Assembly: GCA_964449305.1 (NCBI GenBank)
Contig: CAYUYM010000005.1
Location: 1 to 59,202, forward strand
DNA from: CAYUYM01 sp964449305
GTDB taxonomy: Bacteria > Bacteroidota > Ignavibacteria > SZUA-365 > CAYQST01
Length of the DNA: 59,202 nt
Direction: 5' to 3'
Shown: positions 51,482 to 58,880 of the stretch, piece after piece
Layout: each line of letters opens with the position of its first letter
Position numbering within the stretch: position 1 is the first letter of the stretch
Made by a program: the position numbers and the translations under genes
Notes under the pieces: model-generated
What the model was told of the DNA's origin: nothing
What the model saw: the letters and a program-made list of their open reading frames with translations, nothing else
Databases searched by the model: none

Positions 51482-52541
51482 ACGTGAACCTTTGCAGTGT
51501 TTTTCTGTATTCCTCCCACTCGCCGGTGTCCTTCCAGGCGTTCTCACCTATGGGGAACACACCGACCTTCTCGCCCCGTGCCATCGCATCCTCCACCAGG
51601 TGCGTCATGTGATACATGCGCCCCTCGGGGATGAGCTCCAGCATGGCGGAATTCGCCACATACATGCCCGTGTTCACGAGCACGTCATACACCGGCTTCT
51701 CCGTCATCGCGCGGAGCTGCCCCCCCACCTCGATCTCGCACACACCGTAGGGGATCTTCACATGCTTGAGCGATCCGACGATGGTGATGGCGTTCCCCTC
51801 CGCCACATGGTAGTCGCAGATGCTGTTGTAGTCGGCATCGATGATGATGTCACAGTTCGTCACCACCACGCGCTCCGAAAGCCGCCCCTGCAGATAGCGC
51901 AGGCTCCCCGCCGTGCCAAGCGGCTGCGTCTCGTCCACGTAGGTGATGCCATACTCCGGCTGCAATTCCTCGAAGTAGGACTTGATGATCTTCGACTTGT
52001 GATTGACCGTGATATAGAAGTGCTCCGCGTGATATGCGCGGAACTTGTCGATGATGATCTCGAGAATCGTCCGGTCGCCGATGGGGATGAGCGGCTTCGG
52101 CAGGATCTTCGTGAAGGGATCGAGCCGCGTCCCGCGCCCGCCGGCCATGATCACCACGTCCGCACCAAGCGGGCGTGTCTCCACATGATGTTCACGGGAG
52201 AACACATCACTCCAGAACACGATGTCGACGAGGCGCCCGTCGTCATCCACCACGGGAATGGCCGTGAACTTCCTGGTGATCATCGTGGCCGCCACCTCCT
52301 CCACATTGTATCCGGGGGCGGCCGTGAAGGGCTTCGTGTTGCAGATGCGCTCGACGCGTGCGTTGAGCTTGCCGTTGGAAAGGATCCAGCGCCGGATGTC
52401 ACCATCGGTGAGCGTGCCCAGAAGCCGGTCCGTCGTGTCCGCCACAAAGAGGATCTTGTTGCCCGTGTTGTCGAGCATGACCAGCGCGGACTTCAGATCA
52501 AGATCCGGTGGAATGCAGTACTGTCGCAGGTCGTCACGCAT
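51471..52541 (-). CDS. ptmE: CBS-domain nucleotidyltransferase (GlcN-1-P guanylyltransferase PtmE-like)
   Basis: Predicted 356 aa. A tandem CBS pair (about 8-120; LLGTLTDGDIRRWIL, FTAIPVVDDDGRLVDIV) precedes a nucleotidyltransferase domain with VIMAGGRGTRLDPFTKILPK (129-148), TNCDIIIDADY and ITIVGSLKHVKIPYGV. CBS-NTase is the PtmE architecture of Campylobacter, where PtmE forms GDP-GlcN(Ac) for the GDP-based legionaminate pathway. Its occurrence beside legB, legC, legG, legH, legI and legF is the main reason to call this the legionaminic acid route rather than pseudaminate. Confidence 0.92.
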   Translation of the reverse strand: MRDDLRQYCIPPDLDLKSALVMLDNTGNKILFVADTTDRLLGTLTDGDIRRWILSNGKLNARVERICNTKPFTAAPGYNVEEVAATMITRKFTAIPVVDDDGRLVDIVFWSDVFSREHHVETRPLGADVVIMAGGRGTRLDPFTKILPKPLIPIGDRTILEIIIDKFRAYHAEHFYITVNHKSKIIKSYFEELQPEYGITYVDETQPLGTAGSLRYLQGRLSERVVVTNCDIIIDADYNSICDYHVAEGNAITIVGSLKHVKIPYGVCEIEVGGQLRAMTEKPVYDVLVNTGMYVANSAMLELIPEGRMYHMTHLVEDAMARGEKVGVFPIGENAWKDTGEWEEYRKTLQRFTYDS

Positions 52542-53568
52542 CCTTGAAATCCTCCCATGTCAGCAGTTCGTCAGCATCCTTGTCACGACGCACGGTGAGT
52601 CCCGTCACTGCATCAAGCAGCAGCGGGCTGATGCCGCCGCCCGGGCGTTTCACGAGCAGCATGTCGCGCGTCACGCGCTCCCCCGCGGCGATGGGCCGTG
52701 CCGCCACCAGGCTCTTGCGCGCCACGGTCATGATGTCCCGTTCGCTGGCGGTCGGTGCCTTCACACCGTCGCCCATCGCCCGCTCCACGTTCCGGATCGC
52801 ATGCACCATGGCGGCGAACATCGGCGGCTCCAGCGAGGCGCGATGATCAGGCCCCTCCATGCCGCGGTCCAGCGTGAAGTGCTTCTCGATCATCACCGCA
52901 CCGAGCGCCACCGCGGCCGTCGGCACCTCGATGCCCTCCGTGTGATCCGAGTACCCCACCGGGAGACCGAATGCCGCCCGCAGTGCGCCCATGGCGCGCA
53001 GGTTCACCTCGGCCGGGGGGCAGGGGTAGTTCGTGGTGCAGTGCAGAAGCGTGATGGGGGGGAACACCGGATGCTCCGCAATGCCCGCCCGCTGGAACAC
53101 GCGCACCGCCTGCTCGATCTCGCCGATGGTCGCCATCCCCGATGAAAGGATCACCGGTTTCCGGTGCCCGGCCATGCACTCCAGCAGCGGCAGGTTGTCG
53201 ATGTCCGACGACCCCACCTTGAACACCGGCAGCAGACGCTGCGTGGCATCCGTGCTCGGGATGTCGGCCGTGGTGGTCAGGAACATGATGCCCGCCTCGT
53301 CGCAGTGCGCCTTGAGCACGGCGAAGTCCGCGTCGGTCAGCTCGTACCGACGGATCATGTCGAGCTGGCTCTCGACCACGCCCTCCATGTTCCGCTCCTG
53401 ATAGGATGCCCGTGCCGCGCCGCGCGACACGATGAGCTCCGATCGGAAGGTCTGGAACTTCACCGCATCAGCGCCGGCGGCCTGCACCGCGTCGATCAGG
53501 GCATGCGCCGTCGCCAGGTCGCCGTTGTGATTGATGCCGGCTTCGGCGATGATGAACGTTCGTGTCAT
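52534..53568 (-). CDS. legI: N,N'-diacetyllegionaminate synthase (NeuB family)
   Basis: Predicted 344 aa. FIIAEAGINHNGDLATAHALI is the NeuB N-terminus (AEAGINHNGD), then AVKFQTFRSE, VILSSGMATIGEI, LHCTTNYPCPP, and VGYSDHTEGI; a C-terminal SAF/antifreeze-like domain (about 285-343, with AARPIAAGERVTRDML) is present. It condenses PEP with the 6-deoxy-mannosamine product of LegG. ATGA overlap with legG upstream and 8-bp overlap with ptmE downstream. Confidence 0.95.
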   Translation of the reverse strand: MTRTFIIAEAGINHNGDLATAHALIDAVQAAGADAVKFQTFRSELIVSRGAARASYQERNMEGVVESQLDMIRRYELTDADFAVLKAHCDEAGIMFLTTTADIPSTDATQRLLPVFKVGSSDIDNLPLLECMAGHRKPVILSSGMATIGEIEQAVRVFQRAGIAEHPVFPPITLLHCTTNYPCPPAEVNLRAMGALRAAFGLPVGYSDHTEGIEVPTAAVALGAVMIEKHFTLDRGMEGPDHRASLEPPMFAAMVHAIRNVERAMGDGVKAPTASERDIMTVARKSLVAARPIAAGERVTRDMLLVKRPGGGISPLLLDAVTGLTVRRDKDADELLTWEDFKDA

Positions 53569-54725
53569 CGGTCGTCCCGTTGAATGAGTCGTTTGATTTT
53601 TGCCGCATCGCTGGTGTCGAGGTCGCGCAGGATGGCACAGATGCGCTCCGCCGCGGTGCCGTCACCGAAGGCGAAGGGCATGTCTGCAAGCGGGGCGCGG
53701 AACGCAGCATCGCGTGCGCGGGCGATGGCCGCACGGATCGCGTCCACCTCCTGCCCGCAGTCGATCACGCTCGCATGCCGCACCCGCCCCTTCTGCCGCG
53801 TGCCGATGTTCACCGTGGGGATGCGGTAGAAGGGCACCTCCGCCACACCGCTCGAGCTGTTGCCCAGCACGAACTCCAGATGCGGCATGAGACTGTGAAA
53901 CCGGACGTATCCCAGCGAGGGCACGAAGCGGCTGCCCGGGAGGCCGGCCATGCGCCGCCGGATGACGGCCATGATGGCCTCGCGGTCGCGGTCGATGTTC
54001 GGTGCCGTGATCACCACCTGCAGTCCGCTCCCGGCGAGAGCATCGAAGATGTTCTCCATCTGCATCCCCGCATCCATGCCGGCGTCGAGCGTCACGGGAT
54101 GATGCGTCAGCATGATGGTCGGCAGCGCCGGATCCAGATCGAGATCGTGGAACAGCTCCGCGCGCGGGATGCGCTCCAGCCGGTGCATCGTGTCGGCTGC
54201 GAGCGTGCCGGTCACATGGACGCGGTGCGGCTCCTCGCCGAGACTGATGACGTTGGCACGGTACTCCTCGCAACTGACACAGTGCACATGCGCGGCCTTC
54301 GTGAGCATGTGGCGGATCTGCTCGTCGAGCGCCCCCTCCGAGATCTCCCCACCGAAGAGGTGCACGATGATCCGCCGATGGAGGATGGCCGCAAGCGCGA
54401 TGGGCAGCATCTCGAACCGATCACCCAGCAGCACCACCGCGTCCATCGGATGCTCCCGGAAGATGCGCGCCAGCTCCAGACTCTCGATGCCCGTGGCCCG
54501 GCACAGTGAATGCTCGCTGTCGTCGTTCAGGAAGAAGTCGAAGGTGTCCGCCGGTGCCAGCACGCGCTCCACCTCGGTGATCGTCCGCCCGTGCTCGGGG
54601 GCAAGATGCGTCCCACCGGCAAAGAGCAGTGTCTCGATCGCCGGTTCACGGCGCAGGCGCTCCAGGAGCGGGGCGTAGACACCGAAGTCTGCGCGTGTGG
54701 TGGTGAAGATGCCGATGCGTTTCAT
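53565..54725 (-). CDS. legG: Hydrolysing sugar-nucleotide 2-epimerase (NeuC family)
   Basis: Predicted 386 aa. IGIFTTTRADFGVYAPLLER begins the GT-B-like fold (in part: TTTRADFGVYAPL). VVLLGDRFEMLPIALAA, IVHLFGGEISEGALDEQIRH and LTHHPVTLDAGMDAG carry the epimerase catalytic acids and the UDP/GDP site, and FVLGNSSSGVAEVPFYRIP the ribose/phosphate site. The enzyme removes the nucleotide while inverting C2 of the diacetamido-trideoxyhexose. Start at ATG 54725. The neighbouring legH supplies its substrate. Confidence 0.95.
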   Translation of the reverse strand: MKRIGIFTTTRADFGVYAPLLERLRREPAIETLLFAGGTHLAPEHGRTITEVERVLAPADTFDFFLNDDSEHSLCRATGIESLELARIFREHPMDAVVLLGDRFEMLPIALAAILHRRIIVHLFGGEISEGALDEQIRHMLTKAAHVHCVSCEEYRANVISLGEEPHRVHVTGTLAADTMHRLERIPRAELFHDLDLDPALPTIMLTHHPVTLDAGMDAGMQMENIFDALAGSGLQVVITAPNIDRDREAIMAVIRRRMAGLPGSRFVPSLGYVRFHSLMPHLEFVLGNSSSGVAEVPFYRIPTVNIGTRQKGRVRHASVIDCGQEVDAIRAAIARARDAAFRAPLADMPFAFGDGTAAERICAILRDLDTSDAAKIKRLIQRDDR

Positions 54726-54756
54726 GGTTTCGTGTGGGGATGGCGTGTCGTTTGCC

Positions 54757-55428
54757 CTATTCGCGCTCCGAGCGGGAGATGCTCGTGTTGGGCCTGCCCT
54801 GATGGAGGATCTTCGCCGGCACCCCGGCAACAACACAATCCGGTTCCACCGATTTTGTCACACAGGAGCTGGCGCCCACCACCACGTTGTCGCCCAGTGT
54901 CACCTCGCGGATGAAGGCATTCGCCCCGATCTGGCAGGCCTGCCCGATGGTGGCGCCCCCGTTGATGGTCACGTTCGGACTCACAATGGTGAAGTCGCCC
55001 ACGGTCACGGCATGCCCCAGCACCACGTGGATGTTGAGCATCACGAAGCTGCCGATGCGGCAGCCCACGGTGAAATCCGTGTAGCGGCCCACCACCACGC
55101 CCTCGCCCAGCGTGTGGGAGCGATGCACGCGCACTGTGGGGGAGATGAGCGTCGCCCAGCGTGTGCCACCCGCCTGCACTTCCGTCACCACCCGGCGACG
55201 AAGCTGTGCATCGCCGAAGGCCACCACGGCACGGGCGTTCGGGAAGCGCCCGATGTCCGCATACGATCCGAGAACGGGGTATCCGAGGATCTCCTCCTCG
55301 CGACCGGCGAGGTAGTCGTCGAGAAACCCGATGAGGTTCCACTCCTTCCGGGCGTCGTTGATCTCCTCAACGAGCCACGCGATTTCCTGGCCGAGACCGC
55401 CCGCGCCAAGGATGATGAGATCGTTCAT
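54757..55428 (-). CDS. legH: NeuD/PglD-family sugar N-acetyltransferase
   Basis: Predicted 223 aa. N-terminal Rossmann-like subdomain (LIILGAGGLGQEIAWLVEEI, FLDDYLAGREEEI) followed by left-handed beta-helix repeats from about 95 (SPTVRVHRSHTLGEGVVVG, GHAVTVGDFTIVSPNVTING) and GASSCVTKSVEPDCVVAGVP. This is the PglD/LegH domain order. It acetylates the 4-amino group produced by LegC. Good GGAG upstream of the ATG. Confidence 0.93.
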   Translation of the reverse strand: MNDLIILGAGGLGQEIAWLVEEINDARKEWNLIGFLDDYLAGREEEILGYPVLGSYADIGRFPNARAVVAFGDAQLRRRVVTEVQAGGTRWATLISPTVRVHRSHTLGEGVVVGRYTDFTVGCRIGSFVMLNIHVVLGHAVTVGDFTIVSPNVTINGGATIGQACQIGANAFIREVTLGDNVVVGASSCVTKSVEPDCVVAGVPAKILHQGRPNTSISRSERE

Positions 55429-55476
55429 GTCCTTCTCCGGCTGTGTTGGATGGAAAGAAGTGTGGCGTGACGGCCC

Positions 55477-56643
55477 TCACACCGGCAGGCGCAGCACCTC
55501 GATGACGCGGGCACGCTGGTCGGCTGTCAGGTTGGTGGAGCAGGGGATGTTCAGCGTGCAGGCCAGCAGCTCCGGCGCCCGCTCGATGCGGTGGGCCTCG
55601 CAGTGGCGGTATGGCGTCTGCAGGTGATTGAGGTGCCACACGGGACGGCTCTGGATGCCGTGCGCTTCGAGGTGCGCCATGGTCTGCTCGCGGTCGCGCC
55701 CGTACAGCGCGGGATCGATCTGCATCGCATACATCCACCGGTTGTTGTCGGCATACGATGGCACGGCGGCCATCGTCAGACCGGGGATGCTCTCGAACGC
55801 CCGTGCATACGCGTCGAAATGTTCGCGCTTCACCGCAAGGAATGCCGGCATGCGCTCGAGCTGCGCCACGCCCATGGCCGCCTGCACGTTGGTGAGGCGG
55901 TAGTTGTACCCGACGGCGCCGTGCACGAAGCGTTTCTCGTCGTCCTTCGCCTGCGTCGTGAGGTAACGCGCCCGCGCGGCCAGCGCCGCATCGTCGGTCA
56001 CGATCATCCCCCCACCGCCCGTGGTCATGATCTTGTTGCCGTTGAACGAGAAGCAGCCCACTGTGCCCACCGTGCCGGTATGCCTGCCCGCAATCGTTCC
56101 CGACACGTACCGCGTCCCCAGGCTCTCGGTCGCATCCTCCACCATCGGGATGCCGTGCCCGGTGCAGAACGCCGCGAGTCCGTCGAGGTCGCACGCGTTT
56201 CCGAACACGTGCACCGGCATGATGGCCCCGATGCGCCGCTGCGTGCGGCGGTTCCATGCACTGCCGTCCCGCTGCTCCGTCTCCTCGCCGATGAAGCGCC
56301 GGACCTTCTCCACGTCCATTGTGTAGGCATCGTCACTGTCCATGAACACCGGCACGGCGTTGCAGTACTGGATCGCATTGATGGACGCGATGAAGGTGAG
56401 CGTCGGAACGAGCACCTCGTCTCCCGGCTGCACACCCGCGAGCTGCAGCGCCACATGCAGCGCGGCCGTGCCGTTCACCGTGGCGATGGCATGCCGTGCG
56501 CCCGTGTAGGTGGCGAACTCCTGCTCGAAGCGTGTCACAAAGCTGCCGACCGACGACACCCAGCCGGTGTCGAGACATTCACGAACATAGGTCCACTCGT
56601 TGCCCTCCACCGAGGGCACGGACAGCGGGATGAACTCAGACAT
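55477..56643 (-). CDS. legC: LegC-family DegT aminotransferase (4-keto-6-deoxy-GlcNAc 4-aminotransferase)
   Basis: Predicted 388 aa. The LegC-type N-terminus IPLSVPSVEGNEWTYVRECL, TVNGTAALHVALQLAG, VEDATESLGTRY, and the PLP lysine in CFSFNGNKIMTTGGGGMIV are all intact. LegC enzymes transfer an amino group to the 4-keto sugar made by LegB. ATG overlaps the legB stop by 8 bp. Confidence 0.94.
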   Translation of the reverse strand: MSEFIPLSVPSVEGNEWTYVRECLDTGWVSSVGSFVTRFEQEFATYTGARHAIATVNGTAALHVALQLAGVQPGDEVLVPTLTFIASINAIQYCNAVPVFMDSDDAYTMDVEKVRRFIGEETEQRDGSAWNRRTQRRIGAIMPVHVFGNACDLDGLAAFCTGHGIPMVEDATESLGTRYVSGTIAGRHTGTVGTVGCFSFNGNKIMTTGGGGMIVTDDAALAARARYLTTQAKDDEKRFVHGAVGYNYRLTNVQAAMGVAQLERMPAFLAVKREHFDAYARAFESIPGLTMAAVPSYADNNRWMYAMQIDPALYGRDREQTMAHLEAHGIQSRPVWHLNHLQTPYRHCEAHRIERAPELLACTLNIPCSTNLTADQRARVIEVLRLPV

Positions 56644-57607
56644 TGTACCGCCCCGGTTTGTAATGCTCCATGGATCGTTTCAACCATTCCGCCGTCGCCA
56701 CCAGTCCGCTGCGCAGTGTGTGGGCGGGACGCCAGCCCGTGTGCGTCATCAGGCGGGTGTTGTCGCACCAGAGGCGCTCCACCTCGGACTGCGCGGGCCG
56801 CAGGCGCCTGGCGTCCGTCTCCACCTCCACCCCGGCGCCAAGCACGTCGGCGATGAGCGCCACGAGATCGCGGATGGTGATCTCCTCGTTCATCCCGATG
56901 TTCGTCGCTGATCCAATCAGCGCGTCACAGCCGAGGATGGCGAGAAAGCCCGCAGCCGTGTCATGCACAAACGTGAGGTCGCGCGTCGGATCGAGGCTCC
57001 CGAGCGACAATGTGCGCCGGCCGGCGAGGATCTGCGACATCACCGTCGGGATGATGGCCCGTGCCGACTGCCGCGGTCCGTAGGTGTTGAACGGCCGCAC
57101 CACCTTCACCGGCATCCCGAATGACTTGTGATAGCTCAGCGCGAGCTGGTCGGCTCCCACCTTGGTGGCCGCGTAGGGCGACTGCCCCACGGCGGGATGG
57201 GCCTCGTCGATCGGCACATGCTGCGCCGTGCCGTAGGTCTCACTCGTCGAGGTGACCAGCACCTGCGAGAGGCCGTGGATGCGCGCCGCCTCCAGCACGT
57301 TGTAGGTGCCCTCCACATTGGTCTTCACATAGGCGAGGGGGGATACATAGGAATACGGGATGCCGATGAGCGCGGCCAGGTGAAGCACACCATCGCAGTC
57401 CGCCATGCCGCGCGACACGGAATCAAAGTCCCGCACGTCGCCCGCGATCACCTCGATGTGGTCGCGCACGGGCGATTCCTCGAGCCATCCCCAGTGCGAG
57501 CGGGAATTGTAGTGCACAAAGGCACGCACCTCATGCCCCGCCTCGACACAGGCCTCGGTCAGATGCGAGCCGATGAATCCACCGGCCCCGGTGATGAACA
57601 GCTTCAC
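56636..57607 (-). CDS. legB: LegB-type NAD-dependent 4,6-dehydratase
   Basis: Predicted 323 aa beginning with GTG. TGAGGFIGSHLTEACVEAG, GVLHLAALIGIPYSYVSPLA, VTSTSETYGTAQH, SPYAATKVGADQLALSYHK (Tyr-x-x-x-Lys), NTYGPRQSARAIIPT and DLTFVHDTAAGFLA match LegB and related GDP/UDP-GlcNAc dehydratases. It forms the 4-keto-6-deoxy intermediate at the head of the nonulosonate pathway. The GTG is preceded by TAAGGAGA at seven bases, with the stop codon of the WlbA-like gene inside that site. Confidence 0.93.
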   Translation of the reverse strand: MKLFITGAGGFIGSHLTEACVEAGHEVRAFVHYNSRSHWGWLEESPVRDHIEVIAGDVRDFDSVSRGMADCDGVLHLAALIGIPYSYVSPLAYVKTNVEGTYNVLEAARIHGLSQVLVTSTSETYGTAQHVPIDEAHPAVGQSPYAATKVGADQLALSYHKSFGMPVKVVRPFNTYGPRQSARAIIPTVMSQILAGRRTLSLGSLDPTRDLTFVHDTAAGFLAILGCDALIGSATNIGMNEEITIRDLVALIADVLGAGVEVETDARRLRPAQSEVERLWCDNTRLMTHTGWRPAHTLRSGLVATAEWLKRSMEHYKPGRYNV

Positions 57608-57614
57608 GTCGGTG

Positions 57615-57622
57615 TCTCCTTA
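57615..57622 (-). promoter_or_regulatory. Shine-Dalgarno for the legB GTG, overlapping the previous stop codon
   Basis: TAAGGAGA on the minus strand, seven bases before the GTG at 57607; its TAA is the stop of the upstream WlbA-like gene. It supports the non-ATG start and close coupling. Confidence 0.6.
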
Positions 57623-58558
57623 CCGTTTGACAGCGGGATGCGAATGCTCCTGAACGCCGAGCGCCCGTGCGCTGCGGATGGCATGCGCCAGCTCGATCGA
57701 GGGAGCGGCATCCCGAAGGGTGAATCCCCGCCCCGCCAGCACCTCGCGATAGACGGCGGTGTGCAGGTCGGAGAAATGTGGGCTGAACTCCAGCTCCTCA
57801 TCATCCACACGGATGGATCGGTACGTCCGGGCATCGTCGTTGACCGTGGCGGGCAGGTCCTGTGCATCGATTGAAAGGAACCAGCGCACATCGGCGCGTT
57901 CCAGCATGAGGCAGCCGGCCTGGCGGCGCGCCTCCGCCACATGCACCTCCTGCGCCTGCACGCCGCCGAACATCCAGATGAGCAGATCGAAGAAGTGGAT
58001 GCCGATGTTCGGCACGATGCCGCCCGATTTCTCCATCGATCCCTTCCACGAGAAGTCGTACCAGCGGCCGCGCGAGGTCACATAGGTCAGCTCCACCTGG
58101 TGCCGGTTCGCAGAGGTGGCGTAGCGCCCGCGCAGAGCGATGAGGTCGGGATGATGCCGCAGTTGCAGCACGGGATGAATGGCCAGGCCGGTCTCCGCCT
58201 CCATCACCGCGAGGGCTTCGAGGTTCCATGGATTCAGCACAAGCGGCTTCTCGCAGATCGCCCGCGCACCGATGCGCAAGGCGAAGCGGATGTGCGCATC
58301 GTGGAGGTAGTTCGGCGAGCAGATGCTCACATACTCCACGCGCGACCCCGTTCCGGCGCGCCGCAGCTTCTCGAGGTGCCGGTCGAAGCGTTCAAACTCG
58401 GTGAAGAAACTGCAGTCCGGGAACCACTCGTCCAGCAGGCCCACGGAATCATGCGGATCCAGTGCTGCAACAAGCTCACCCCCCGAATGACGGATGGCCT
58501 TGATGTGCCTCGGTGCCACATAGCCGGCGGCACCGATCAGGGCAAAGTGTGGTGACAT
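57620..58558 (-). CDS. wlbA: WlbA/WbpB-like UDP-GlcNAcA 3-oxidase (Gfo/Idh/MocA family)
   Basis: Predicted 312 aa. FALIGAAGYVAPRHIKAIR and ALDPHDSVGLLDEWFPD are the WlbA/WbpB-specific N-terminal stretches, followed by FERFDRHLEKLRR, ICEKPLVLNPWN (EKP), VLQLRHHPDL, and GGIVPNIGIHFFDLLIWMF. WlbA oxidises C3 of UDP-N-acetylglucosaminuronate as the first step to di-N-acetylated uronic acids. The acetyltransferase of that pathway (WbpD-like) is at the opposite end of the locus (269-934). A UDP-GlcNAc 6-dehydrogenase with an active-site Cys is not in the window. Confidence 0.92.
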   Translation of the reverse strand: MSPHFALIGAAGYVAPRHIKAIRHSGGELVAALDPHDSVGLLDEWFPDCSFFTEFERFDRHLEKLRRAGTGSRVEYVSICSPNYLHDAHIRFALRIGARAICEKPLVLNPWNLEALAVMEAETGLAIHPVLQLRHHPDLIALRGRYATSANRHQVELTYVTSRGRWYDFSWKGSMEKSGGIVPNIGIHFFDLLIWMFGGVQAQEVHVAEARRQAGCLMLERADVRWFLSIDAQDLPATVNDDARTYRSIRVDDEELEFSPHFSDLHTAVYREVLAGRGFTLRDAAPSIELAHAIRSARALGVQEHSHPAVKR

Positions 58559-58647
58559 GGCGGATGTGTCCGGAGCATTGCGGAATCACGCCGGACGTTG
58601 TTGGTTGGTTGATGGTGCTGGTGGATATCGCGGGTCATGATTGGTTC

Positions 58648-58665
58648 GATACTCGTCGGAGTATC
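58648..58665. repeat. 18-bp perfect palindrome upstream of the WlbA-like gene
   Basis: GATACTC (58648-58654) and GAGTATC (58659-58665) are exact inverted repeats with a 4-base loop. It could be an operator or a small hairpin. It has no T-run and lies about 90 bases from the WlbA-like start. Confidence 0.5.
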
Positions 58666-58674
58666 AGATCCTCC

Positions 58675-58879
58675 AACTCTGAGGTCGGGATTCTGCTTCC
58701 TGGTGAACTGTTGCATTGTCCATCCATCTGCCTCCTCAAAAACGCCTGAAACGGTGAACGCCCCTCGGGATGAATGGTTTCCCTCGACGCAGGGTGGTCA
58801 TGAGGTGCTGAAGTCGATCCCATTCCTCCCCTGTGCATGAGCGCTGCCGCCTCCTGCCAATGATCTTCATCGAGTCCAT
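58675..58879 (-). pseudogene. Small ORF, apparently frameshifted (GVHRFRRF / FEEADGW-type protein)
   Basis: A 47-codon ORF (58736-58879) begins MDSMKIIGRRRQRS, has GGGAG six bases upstream of its ATG and starts one base after the rmlC stop. It ends in PRGVHRFRRF then TGA, directly after a T5 run (58738-58742). Dropping one T would continue the frame as FEEADGWTMQQFTRKQNP (to about 58675). Small proteins with an R-G-V-x-R-F-x-x-F-E-E-A-D-x-W pattern are familiar to me as uncharacterised genes next to nucleotidyltransferase or toxin-antitoxin-like loci (recall, unverified). The conserved continuation out of frame makes a one-base insertion, a sequencing error, or a decayed gene the likely explanation; a short functional peptide is possible. 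Confidence 0.55.
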
Positions 58880-58880
58880 C

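Larger units (their letters stand above)
58559..58880. other. 322-bp region between rmlC and the WlbA-like gene
   Basis: Apart from the frameshifted small ORF (58675-58879) and an 18-bp palindrome (58648-58665), I see no other feature. The roughly 90 bases next to the WlbA-like gene could carry a promoter or leader, but no clear -10/-35 pair or strong Shine-Dalgarno is visible. Confidence 0.5.
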
